Below are positions 49,701 through 56,454 of a stretch of 64,000 nt of DNA, one piece after another (the stretch's first letter is position 1; each line of letters begins with the position of its first letter). Both the position numbers and the translations under genes were made by a program. The notes below the pieces were generated by a model. That model was given only the letters and a program-made list of their open reading frames with translations, had not been told where the DNA came from and ran no database searches. The stretch spans positions 3,534,001 through 3,598,000 of the forward strand of contig NZ_JAMKCQ010000001.1 of the NCBI RefSeq assembly GCF_024169515.1, read 5' to 3'. This stretch comes from Erwinia aphidicola. GTDB lineage: Bacteria > Pseudomonadota > Gammaproteobacteria > Enterobacterales > Enterobacteriaceae.

Positions 49701-50150
49701 ATAGCCCGCCTGTTCCAGCTGGGCGCGCAGCTTGTCGCGCGACAGCTTTTGCCCTTTTTGCATCACCAGCGCATGGCCGTGCAGGAAGCTGTGCGGGCAG
49801 ACACGCTGCATCAGCGTGTTAACCGGCAGGATCAGCACGCCGCGCTCAAGCGTCGGCAGTTGATACAGGGTGGAGAGTCGCGAGGAGATAATTTCCTGAT
49901 GCGGCGAAAAACTGTCAAAAGGCAGCGTTTCCCAGTCCGCCAGCGCCATCACCGGCTGATCGGTAAACTGTTTAATTTCATCCTGCAGGCGCAGTGCATT
50001 CTGCATATCCGGTGCAATCAATACCACCGGGCCTTGATGACGTTCAACCATTTCGGCACATTCAACGGCACAGGCTGCACCGGTTAATTGCCCCAGCTGG
50101 CGCTGGTCGCCTGCTCTGGTCGGCAGGTCGTAGCGGTAGAGTTCTGGCAT
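46704..50150 (-). CDS. mfd: Transcription-repair coupling factor Mfd
   Basis: DNA translocase that removes stalled RNA polymerase and recruits UvrA. The 1148-residue protein matches E. coli length exactly. Domain order: UvrB-like region (about 1-340), RNA-polymerase interaction domain (about 475-545), RecG-like motor with Walker A GDVGFGKTEVA near residue 630 and DEEHRFGVRHKE, the TRG motif region, and the C-terminal TRCF autoinhibitory domain. It starts MPELYRYDLPTRAGDQRQ. A long open frame on the opposite strand (46692-49337) is a shadow. Confidence 0.98.
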   Translation of the reverse strand: MPELYRYDLPTRAGDQRQLGQLTGAACAVECAEMVERHQGPVVLIAPDMQNALRLQDEIKQFTDQPVMALADWETLPFDSFSPHQEIISSRLSTLYQLPTLERGVLILPVNTLMQRVCPHSFLHGHALVMQKGQKLSRDKLRAQLEQAGYRSVDQVMEHGEFATRGALLDLYPMGSDRPYRIDFFDDDIDSLRLFDVDSQRTQEEVAAINLLPAHEFPTDKAAIELFRTQWREHFDVRREAEHIYQQVSKGTLPAGIEYWQPLFFEQPLQPLFSYLPANTLLIISGDLEASAERFWQDVNARYENRRVDPMRPLLPPPTLWLRSDELFGELKQWPRVQLKTELLADKAANTNLHYETLPDLAVQAQAKAPLDALRRFLESFSGPVVFSVESEGRREALQELLARIKLKPTAIHSLPDAQAPGHYLLIGASEHGFIDGLRNRALICESDLLGERVSRRRQDSRRTINPDVLIRNLAELHPGQPVVHLEHGVGRYIGLTTLETGGIQAEYLMLAYAGDAKLYVPVSSLHLISRYAGGAEENAPLHKLGSDAWSRARQKAAEKVRDVAAELLDIYAQRAAKTGFAFKHDREQYQLFCESFPFETTPDQSAAINAVLSDMCQPLAMDRLVCGDVGFGKTEVAMRAAFLAVENHKQVAVLVPTTLLAQQHYDNFRDRFANWPVRIEMLSRFRTAKEQVQVLSEAQEGKVDILIGTHKLLQSEIKWRDLGLLIVDEEHRFGVRHKERIKAMRADVDILTLTATPIPRTLNMAMSGMRDLSIIATPPARRLAVKTFVRQYDELVVREAILREVLRGGQVYYLYNDVENIEKAAQRLSELVPEARVAIGHGQMRERELERVMNDFHHQRFNVLVCTTIIETGIDIPTANTIIIERADHFGLAQLHQLRGRVGRSHHQAYAWLLTPHPKAMTTDAHKRLEALASLEDLGAGFALATHDLEIRGAGELLGEGQSGQMETIGFSLYMELLENAVDALKEGREPSLEDLTNSQTEIELRMPALLPDDFIPDVNTRLSFYKRIASAQESGELDDLKVELIDRFGLLPDAARNLLDIAGLRLVAKKLGVRKVEASEKGGFVEFAEKNKVDPAWLIGLLQKDPQQWRLDGPTRIKFMRDLGERKVRMGWVREFMDKMLENAAA

Positions 50151-50267
50151 AATCAGTTAGACGGTCTCTTGGCAAAGGGGAGATCGGAAAACCGCTGTGG
50201 TGCCGGGCGGTCCCGATTCAGCTACGCGGAGTATACCTTGATTTTAGCGGCAGTTGGGCATCCCGGC

Positions 50268-50477
50268 CTATTTTGGTGATTGCTGCGTATAGTGCATGCG
50301 CGGGCGGTCAATATTCGCCCAGATCAGCTCATTCTCACCATGATAGCTATGGTTGCCATCGTCCCACTTGACGTAGTAACCGGCGGGCTGGTCACCCTGT
50401 TCGAAAACATTCAGCACCACGCCTTTAATCTGTCCGGTTTTATGGCGCACGATACTGCCTTGTGGATATCTGGACAT
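50268..50477 (-). CDS. Small hypothetical protein, 69 residues
   Basis: I do not recognise a named family. It starts MSRYPQGSIVRHKTGQIKGV, with GSIVRHK...GVVLNVF, WDDG and YHGENEL elements that suggest a small beta-barrel (SH3/KOW-like) fold, often met in short nucleic-acid- or protein-binding domains. A purine-rich ribosome site (GCGGGGG) precedes the start. It lies alone between mfd and gpgS on the same strand, about 115 bases from each. The coding call rests on its ribosome site and plausible composition. Confidence 0.65.
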   Translation of the reverse strand: MSRYPQGSIVRHKTGQIKGVVLNVFEQGDQPAGYYVKWDDGNHSYHGENELIWANIDRPRMHYTQQSPK

Positions 50478-50587
50478 CGTTAACCCCCGCAGATACCGCC
50501 AGTAATGGATGCCATCATAGTCGCAGGGTTAACCGTCGATCATTGTCATTGAGATCAAAAAACCGACAATTAACCCCTTAATTTTGT

Positions 50588-51808
50588 TCAGACGTCACCG
50601 GTATTATCATCCTCAACGGCCTGATAGATACGCTGCAGGATATCCGGGAAGGCTGACTGCACGCGGCTCCAGCTGGGGATAAAGGGTTTCTCATTCGGGC
50701 GTTCAATAAACGACTGCCCGGCGTCGAGAATGGCCTGAGTAAACATCTCCACGGCGGCTTCCTCCGCATGCTGGTCGAACTTCAGGCCATTCATCGTCGC
50801 TTCATGGTTATAGATCTCCATCATATCCAGCGCGTTACGATAGTAGGTGGCTTTCAGCACGCGGAAGGAGTCGCTGGTGATATTAACGCCCATGGTGGCC
50901 ATTTTACGCAGCAGCGACTGCACAATGTCGTTACTCATGCGCTTCAGTCCCCCGGTGCCATCCTCTTCGGCCAGCGGCTGATGCTTATGGTCGTAGTTAT
51001 CGGCAATCTCCACCTGGCAACTCTGCCGCGTGGTGTAGTTGCGATAGATCTCGGACAGCACGCCAATCTCCAACCCCCAGTCGCCGGGAATTTTAATGCC
51101 GTTCAGTACATGGGTGCGCATGGCGAACTCGCCGGAGAGCGGGTAGCGGAAGCTGGAGAGATAGTCGAGATACTCCGAATGGCCGTACACCTTTTGCAGC
51201 GAGCGCAGCAGTGGGCCAACCAGCAGGCGGCCAACGCGGCCATTCAGCTTGCCATCCGCGACGCGGGCATAGAACCCTTTGCAGAACTCATACTGGAAGC
51301 TGGGGTTCGCCAGCGGGTAGAGCAGGCGGGCCAGCATGCCGCGCTCATAGGTGACGATATCGCAATCGTGCAGCGCCACGCAGGCGGTTTTATCGGAAGC
51401 AAGGGTGTAGCCGGTGCAGAACCAGACGTTACGCCCTTTACCCGGCTGCGCAGGGGAAAGCCCCTCTTTATCCAGTTCGGCATCCAGCGCTTTCAGGCGC
51501 GGGCCGTCGTTCCACAAAATACGATGGCGCTGAGGCAGGCGCGAAAAGAACTCGCGGGCATGCAGGAACTGATCGCGGTCGGCGCGATCCAGCCCAATCA
51601 CGATCTCGGCCAGGTAAGGGACTTTCGCCAGCTCATCGACGATATGGCTGAGGGCCGGACCTTCCAGTTCCGAATAAAGGGAAGGGAGGATCAGCCCCAT
51701 TTTGCGCTTGCGTGAGAAGCGCGTAAGCTCTTTTTCCAGCTCCTCCACGCTGCGCCCCGTCAGGTTATGAAAGTTAGTAATGACGCCGTTCTGGTAAAAA
51801 TCGCTCAT
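50588..51808 (-). CDS. gpgS: Glucosyl-3-phosphoglycerate synthase (GT81)
   Basis: Predicted retaining glycosyltransferase that moves glucose from an NDP-sugar to 3-phosphoglycerate, giving the precursor of the compatible solute glucosylglycerate. The 406-residue GT-A protein has the sugar-nucleotide domain with GLILPSLYSELEG, the DxD-like metal motif VALHDCDIVTYE, and GDWGLEIGVLSEIYRNY with the acceptor-site region. It follows the phosphatase gene gpgP after 27 bases on the same strand, which supports the two-step pathway. A mannosyl donor is also possible; sequence alone does not settle donor specificity. Confidence 0.82.
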   Translation of the reverse strand: MSDFYQNGVITNFHNLTGRSVEELEKELTRFSRKRKMGLILPSLYSELEGPALSHIVDELAKVPYLAEIVIGLDRADRDQFLHAREFFSRLPQRHRILWNDGPRLKALDAELDKEGLSPAQPGKGRNVWFCTGYTLASDKTACVALHDCDIVTYERGMLARLLYPLANPSFQYEFCKGFYARVADGKLNGRVGRLLVGPLLRSLQKVYGHSEYLDYLSSFRYPLSGEFAMRTHVLNGIKIPGDWGLEIGVLSEIYRNYTTRQSCQVEIADNYDHKHQPLAEEDGTGGLKRMSNDIVQSLLRKMATMGVNITSDSFRVLKATYYRNALDMMEIYNHEATMNGLKFDQHAEEAAVEMFTQAILDAGQSFIERPNEKPFIPSWSRVQSAFPDILQRIYQAVEDDNTGDV

Positions 51809-51835
51809 CGCTTACCTCGTAAAGGTGACCTCAGC

Positions 51836-52639
51836 TTACTGAGTGATAAAATGCTCAAGCCCTTCGCACCAGCCTTGCGGGCCAAAATGTTCGGTGTGAT
51901 AGATATGGTGCTTATCCTGACGCTGCAAAATGACCGGATTTTTACTGTAGCCGTTAATCACTACCGCATAATCAACGGCGTCCAGCATCTCCGCATCGTT
52001 AGGGCCGTCCCCCAGGCCAATGGTGAGCGGTGGCCCCGCCGGGTGAGGGTAGTGCTGGAGCAACCAGCGCAGCGCCGCGCCTTTACCACATCCACTGCGC
52101 ACCACGGACCAGAAGCGCCCGCCCTGGATCAGGGTGAGATCCTGCTGCGCCAGATGCTGGCGGAACTCGGTGAAACGCTCCTCGCTGTCGCGCCAGATAA
52201 GGCTTTCCGAGGCCTCGCGCTGGCGTGCTAAAGCCGCCTGATGCGGGGCCAGCCCGGTCCAGTCGGAGACCTCCTTTTCACTGACTTCGGCAAAGCCGAT
52301 GAACCTGAAGCCGTGCTGCTGTTTCAGGCGCTGCAGCGTGCGGCACAGCGTGGCGTAATCGGTGCCGCCCGACTCCCTGAAAGGGCCAGCGCCGCTGCCG
52401 TCATCCCACTGCACCAGCGCGCCATTTTCAGCTATAAACGGCGCACCGGCGATCCCCAGCTGATCTTGCAGCGGGACGATCTCTGCTGCAGTCTTACTGG
52501 AGCAGATAACCAGCGGGATGTGCTGCGCATGCAGGCGTGCCAGCCAGGGTTCGGCGGGTTGCCAGCTATAGGTATGATGGTCCAGTAGCGAACCGTCGAG
52601 ATCGGTGATAATCATCACCGGGTCCTGCAACGTCGGCAT
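51836..52639 (-). CDS. gpgP: Glucosyl/mannosyl-3-phosphoglycerate phosphatase (YedP family)
   Basis: HAD-superfamily phosphatase, predicted to remove the phosphate from glucosyl-3-phosphoglycerate. The 267-residue protein has the HAD nucleophile motif MIITDLDGSLLDHHTYSW, motif II ICSSKT, the cap with WRDSEERF, and motif IV GLGDGPNDAEMLDAVDYAVV. It resembles E. coli YedP. I chose ATG 52639 because TGAGG lies 8 bases upstream; an ATG at 52669 lacks a ribosome site. It is divergent from a DsrA-like RNA gene, as yedP is from dsrA in E. coli. Confidence 0.85.
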   Translation of the reverse strand: MPTLQDPVMIITDLDGSLLDHHTYSWQPAEPWLARLHAQHIPLVICSSKTAAEIVPLQDQLGIAGAPFIAENGALVQWDDGSGAGPFRESGGTDYATLCRTLQRLKQQHGFRFIGFAEVSEKEVSDWTGLAPHQAALARQREASESLIWRDSEERFTEFRQHLAQQDLTLIQGGRFWSVVRSGCGKGAALRWLLQHYPHPAGPPLTIGLGDGPNDAEMLDAVDYAVVINGYSKNPVILQRQDKHHIYHTEHFGPQGWCEGLEHFITQ

Positions 52640-52878
52640 TGGCAATACCTCATAAGTGACGGTGAGCATTGAGTATAGTCCAGAGTTTCACAGGCGCAGG
52701 GAGGGCGTAAAGCGCTCGATAGCGGTTCGACAACTCCAGGAATTATCTTAAAAGCGAGTAAGAAAAGTGACGCGAGTGACAGTCGCGGGCGGTGCGAAAG
52801 ATCAGCAGTGGCGCAGGCTGTAGCCGAGAAGCTTGTACAGGCTGTGGATTTTTGTACAAATTAAACGGAAGTTAGGAG

Positions 52879-52906
52879 TTGTCTTAGTCAGACAATGCGT
52901 TACTCT
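52879..52906 (+). promoter_or_regulatory. Promoter of the DsrA-like small RNA
   Basis: TTGTCT (52879-52884), a 16-base spacer and TACTCT (52901-52906). The start of transcription is expected near 52912. Confidence 0.6.
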
Positions 52907-52911
52907 GATGA

Positions 52912-52992
52912 CGTCAATGAATTACCCAAGTAACGAATTCATTTCCTGTGAGAATACTTTATCCCGGCCAGTCACTGGCTGGGATTTTTTTT
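52912..52992 (+). ncRNA. dsrA: DsrA-like small RNA
   Basis: Predicted RNA of about 80 bases. It contains GUAACGAAUU (52930-52939), the core by which E. coli DsrA opens the rpoS leader, then UUUCCUG, and ends in ATCCCGGCCAG/CTGGCTGGGAT with eight T, close to the DsrA terminator (AUCCCGACC...GGUCGGGAU). A 5' stem-loop AATGAATT/AATTCATT (52916-52923 and 52936-52943) differs from E. coli, and buries part of the pairing core. Context agrees: a YedP-family gene diverges on one side and dsrB lies downstream on the same strand, as in E. coli. Alternative: an RprA-like rpoS activator. Confidence 0.72.
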
Positions 52993-53013
52993 GCTCAGGC
53001 AGAAATCGCAGGC

Positions 53014-53039
53014 AAAAAAAAAGCCCGCGCTGCGCGGGC
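53014..53039 (-). terminator. Orphan minus-strand terminator
   Basis: GCCCGCG/CGCGGGC, a 7-bp stem with a 3-base loop and nine T on the minus strand. The nearest minus-strand protein gene upstream starts beyond 59000, so it most likely ends the candidate small RNA. Confidence 0.88.
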
Positions 53040-53130
53040 AAAATCCTTGTTACTTTTGGTAGGCGGTCTCCACTCACGCTAACATCCAGGGGTGGAGACA
53101 GCCTTTCTGCGCCTTTGGGGTTGGTGCAGT
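53014..53130 (-). ncRNA. Candidate small RNA opposite and downstream of the DsrA-like gene
   Basis: On the minus strand a strong terminator (stem GCCCGCG/CGCGGGC, nine T at 53022-53014) has no protein gene before it. Upstream are an A-rich single-stranded stretch (CCAAAAGTAACAAGGATTTT), a 12-bp stem with one mismatch (GGC-GTCTCCAC/GTGGAGAC-GCC, 53103-53062), and a -10 box TAGAAT (53142-53137). No clear -35 is seen and no ORF fits. The layout is typical of an Hfq-type small RNA. I do not recognise the family. Confidence 0.55.
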
Positions 53131-53256
53131 GAGCAGATTCTAAGATTAACCCCTGTCAGGAGTCTCACCGCGAAACGTAAAGAAAGCGAAAAAGTGAGAC
53201 AACAGAAGACTTTACGCAGCTTTACGCGCTAACGACGCGATGATTTTTTTGGCTAG

Positions 53257-53263
53257 CTATACT
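53257..53263 (+). promoter_or_regulatory. Sigma-S-type -10 element before the yqaE-like gene
   Basis: CTATACT has the C at -13 that favours sigma-S and matches CTAYACT. It lies 45 bases before the start codon. No good -35 is seen, which also fits sigma-S. Confidence 0.5.
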
Positions 53264-53307
53264 GATCAACGGGTTAACCCCTGACAAAAACAGAAAACGG
53301 AGAGTGT

Positions 53308-53466
53308 ATGGACTTTTTACGCATTGTGATTGCGATTCTTTTACCCCCACTGGGCGTGTTTATGCAGGTTGGTTTTGGCGGAGCATTCTGGCTGAATATC
53401 CTGCTGACGCTGTGCGGCTACATCCCCGGTATCATCCACGCGGTGTGGGTGATTGCACGTCGCTAA
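53308..53466 (+). CDS. YqaE/Pmp3-family membrane peptide
   Basis: Hydrophobic 52-residue protein with two membrane segments: residues 3-20 (FLRIVIAILLPPLGVFMQ) and 27-48. It holds the family signature LPPLGV...GYIPGIIHAVWV (UPF0057/Pmp3), related to E. coli YqaE. Plant and yeast members affect membrane potential and salt tolerance; bacterial members are stress-induced but of unclear function. CGGAGAG precedes the ATG. A sigma-S-type -10 box lies upstream. It takes the place of yodD in the E. coli order. Confidence 0.93.
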   Translation: MDFLRIVIAILLPPLGVFMQVGFGGAFWLNILLTLCGYIPGIIHAVWVIARR

Positions 53467-53533
53467 CTGACCAGACTGCTGCGCGCCATAAAATACTCGG
53501 TTAAACTGAAGCAAATCAGGCTTGGGAGAGACC

Positions 53534-53722
53534 ATGAAAGTTAATGAGCGCGTAACGGTAAAAACTGACGGCGGACCACGCCGTCCGGGGACGGTTCTGG
53601 CAGTGGAAGAGTTTAGCGAAGGCACCATGTTCCTGGTGGCGCTGGAGGATTATCCACTGGGGATCTGGTTCTTTAATGAATCTGGCCACGAAGACGGCAT
53701 TTTCGTCGAACCGCACCCGTAA
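53534..53722 (+). CDS. dsrB: DsrB protein
   Basis: Conserved 62-residue protein, starting [20 protein letters not shown] with [15 protein letters not shown] and [11 protein letters not shown], nearly identical to remembered E. coli DsrB. It is small, beta-rich and of unknown function; in E. coli it lies between rcsA and dsrA and is part of the sigma-S regulon. GGGAGAG precedes the ATG. Here the DsrA-like RNA gene is on the same strand upstream, as in E. coli. rcsA is not downstream. A hairpin GGCGAGG/CCTCGCC follows at 53756-53773 without a T-run. Confidence 0.92.
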   Translation: MKVNERVTVKTDGGPRRPGTVLAVEEFSEGTMFLVALEDYPLGIWFFNESGHEDGIFVEPHP

Positions 53723-53926
53723 CCAAAGAGGGGACAGTCATCGCTGTCACGTCGTGGCGAGGCACGCCTCGCCCGCTTCAGGCCAGCCCTGAATGCGCCG
53801 GCACAAAATTTCCTCGCCCGCCCGCAATTCCCCACAAAACGCCGTACCGACCCTTATCAACCCAAAAACTCTCGCCAGCATTGGCCTTACACTGTTTTTA
53901 ACCGCCGAAAACAGTCAGGGATCCCT

Positions 53927-54397
53927 ATGCTAATGCCGCTTGTGCCTGCCGTTGCCGAATGGCAGCGCGATGACTACCTGTTAAGCAGCGACCCGCAAAA
54001 AATCGATATCGCCTGGGTCCACCACCACATCTCCGAACACAGCTACTGGGCGCAGGGGCAAACGCTGGAAATGACCGAGCGCTCCCTCGCGGCCTCAATG
54101 CCCTTCGGCATCTATTACCAGCAGCAGCAGGTAGGTTTTGGCCGCCTGATCACCGACTACAGCCGCTTTGCCTATCTCAGCGACGTGATGATCGACGAAG
54201 CGCACCGTGGTAAAGGCTTAGGGCGCTGGTTTGCCGCCGCTATTGTCCATCACCCTGAACTGAAAACCATCAAACGCTGGATGCTGGCGACCGATGACGC
54301 GCACGACGTATACCGTCGGGCGGGCTGGAAGCCGGTGGCACAGCCGCAACGCTTGATGGAATTTATTCCTACCCCACCAGAGGATCGCACTCCATGA
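53927..54397 (+). CDS. GNAT-family N-acetyltransferase
   Basis: Predicted small-molecule acetyltransferase, 156 residues. The acetyl-CoA-binding motif A is DVMIDEAHRGKGLGRWFAAAIV (R/Q-x-x-G-x-G/A type), followed by the motif B region MLATDDAHDVYRRAGWKPV. The substrate is unknown. The stop overlaps hyuA as ATGA, so it is probably translated together with the hyuAB genes; a role in handling the same amino-acid-like substrate is an inference. Confidence 0.88.
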   Translation: MLMPLVPAVAEWQRDDYLLSSDPQKIDIAWVHHHISEHSYWAQGQTLEMTERSLAASMPFGIYYQQQQVGFGRLITDYSRFAYLSDVMIDEAHRGKGLGRWFAAAIVHHPELKTIKRWMLATDDAHDVYRRAGWKPVAQPQRLMEFIPTPPEDRTP

Positions 54398-56454
54398 CCT
54401 ACCGCGTTGGCGTCGATATCGGCGGCTCGTTTACTGACTTTGCGCTGCTTGACGAGCGTGATAACAGCATCCGTACCCTGAAAGTCTTGTCGCGGCCCGA
54501 CAGCCCCGGCAGTGAAATTACCACCGGGCTGGCGGCGTTTCAGCAGCGCGATGGCATCAATCCGGCTGATATCCACTACTTCACCCACGGCACCACCGTT
54601 GGCGTGAATGCGGTGATCCAGCGCAAAGGCGTCAAGCTGGCGCTGTTCGCCACCGAGGGGTTCTGCGACGTGCTGGAGCTGGCCCGCCTGAAAATCCCTC
54701 ATATCCACGACCTGTTCTCACGCCGCCCGGCCCCGCTGATCGCCCGCGACCGCGTCTTCGCCATCAAAGAGCGCAGCGACCGCGACGGCAACGTGCTGCA
54801 GCCGGTCGAGCGCCAGAGCGTGGTAGACGCGGTAGACAGGGCGCGCGCTGCGGGGTGCCAGGGGATAGTCGTCTCGCTGCTGCATAGCTATCGCAACGGC
54901 AGTAACGAAGCGCAGGTGCGCGCGATCGTCGCCGAAATTGCACCCGATCTGCTGACCTCCTGCTCGGCCGAGATCTGGCCGATTATCCGTGAATACGAAC
55001 GCACCATCACTGCGGTGATCAACGCCTATGTACAGCCAAAAGTGATCCACTACCTTGACGCGTTCGAACGCGCCCTGAAAGAGATGGGCGTGCCGGTGCC
55101 GCCGCGCATCACCAAATCCAACGGCGGAGTGATGGCGCTGGCGCAGGCCAAAGCCGAGTGCGTACAGATGGTGCTATCCGGCACCGCTTCCGGCGTGATG
55201 GGTGCCAGCTATATTGCCGAAAGCTGCGGCTTTGACCGCCTGCTCAGCCTCGATATCGGCGGCACCAGCGCCGATGTGGCGGTGATTATCGATGGCCGCC
55301 CGGAGTACGGCAGTGGCGAAATTATCGGGGATTTCCCCATCTACATTCCGTCAGTGTCGGTCACCTCGGTGGGTCAGGGCGGCGGGTCGATCGCCTGGAT
55401 CGACAGTCTCGGCGTCCTGCAGGTCGGGCCGGACAGCGCCGGTTCGCTGCCGGGGCCAGTCTGCTTCCGGCGCGGCGGCAGCGAAGCCACCGCCACCGAT
55501 GCCTTTGCCGCCTGCGGGCTCATTGGTCACGGCGACCTCGGCTATAACGCGGTGCAGGTCGACGTGGCCGGGGCGCGCGCGGCGGTGGCAAAACTGGCGG
55601 CACCGCTCGGTATCACTATTGAGGAGACGGCGGAAAATATTATCGCGCTGGCGATCTCCAGCATGTACAGCGACACCAGTGGGCTGATTTCACGCTTCGG
55701 CCTCGATCCCCGTGAGTTCTACTTCCTCGCCTTCGGCGGCGCCGGGCCGATGATGGGCTGCTTCCTGGCGCGTAAGCTGAAGCTGAAAGGCGTCGTGGTT
55801 CCCCCTACGCCTGGGGTGCTGTCGGCGCTTGGCGGGCTGGTGGCCGACATAAAAAATGACTTTATCCGCACGCTGTACTGCGAGCTGACGCTGGCGGTTA
55901 CGGACGACTTGCAGGTCAACGCGAGCGAACTCCGTCGCGACGCTGAAGGCTGGCTGACGCGGGAATACGGTGCCGATCTGCCGTATCAGCTGAGCTTCTC
56001 CGCCGATATGCGCTACCGCGGGCAGTCGTTTGAAATTGACGTGGCGCTGCAGGAAGCCTGGCTACTGGCGGGCGATCTCGCCGCCGTGCGTGCGGCATTT
56101 GATGCCCACCACACGCGCCTGTTCGGTCACCACGACCAGCACGCGGCGGTACAGCTGATCAACCTGCGGCTGGTGCTCTCCTCACCGACGCCGAAACCTC
56201 GCCTTAGTACGCTGGCGCAGGCCACTGACCCGGTGGCCGTAGTGCGTGAAGTGGAGGCGTGGATCGACGGCCAGTGGTGGCAGGTTGGCGTGGTCGCCCG
56301 CAGCGCGCTATTGGCCGGGCACCAGCTGGATGGCCCGGTGATTATCACCCAGGACGACTGTACCACCTGTGTTCCACCGCAGATGCAGGTCGACGTCGAC
56401 CGCTTTGGCAACCTGATTATTACCCCGCAAACCGGAGCGCATCATGGCAATTGA
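54394..56454 (+). CDS. hyuA: Hydantoinase/5-oxoprolinase A-type subunit
   Basis: ATP-dependent ring-opening amidase subunit of the HyuA (N-methylhydantoinase A/oxoprolinase) family, 686 residues. It has the N-terminal actin-like ATPase loop VGVDIGGSFTDFALLDE, a second phosphate loop LSLDIGGTSADVAVI near residue 290, and the third motif LAFGGAGPMMGCFLARKL. The C-terminal domain fits the hydantoinase A fold. The physiological substrate (5-oxoproline, hydantoin or another lactam) cannot be fixed from sequence. It overlaps the GNAT gene by 4 and hyuB by 11 bases. Confidence 0.9.
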   Translation: MTYRVGVDIGGSFTDFALLDERDNSIRTLKVLSRPDSPGSEITTGLAAFQQRDGINPADIHYFTHGTTVGVNAVIQRKGVKLALFATEGFCDVLELARLKIPHIHDLFSRRPAPLIARDRVFAIKERSDRDGNVLQPVERQSVVDAVDRARAAGCQGIVVSLLHSYRNGSNEAQVRAIVAEIAPDLLTSCSAEIWPIIREYERTITAVINAYVQPKVIHYLDAFERALKEMGVPVPPRITKSNGGVMALAQAKAECVQMVLSGTASGVMGASYIAESCGFDRLLSLDIGGTSADVAVIIDGRPEYGSGEIIGDFPIYIPSVSVTSVGQGGGSIAWIDSLGVLQVGPDSAGSLPGPVCFRRGGSEATATDAFAACGLIGHGDLGYNAVQVDVAGARAAVAKLAAPLGITIEETAENIIALAISSMYSDTSGLISRFGLDPREFYFLAFGGAGPMMGCFLARKLKLKGVVVPPTPGVLSALGGLVADIKNDFIRTLYCELTLAVTDDLQVNASELRRDAEGWLTREYGADLPYQLSFSADMRYRGQSFEIDVALQEAWLLAGDLAAVRAAFDAHHTRLFGHHDQHAAVQLINLRLVLSSPTPKPRLSTLAQATDPVAVVREVEAWIDGQWWQVGVVARSALLAGHQLDGPVIITQDDCTTCVPPQMQVDVDRFGNLIITPQTGAHHGN

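Noticed and set aside
52833..53132. 99-residue frame between gpgP and the yqaE-like gene
   Set aside because: It runs through the small-RNA promoter, two terminators and a stem-loop, has no ribosome site and no recognisable domain.
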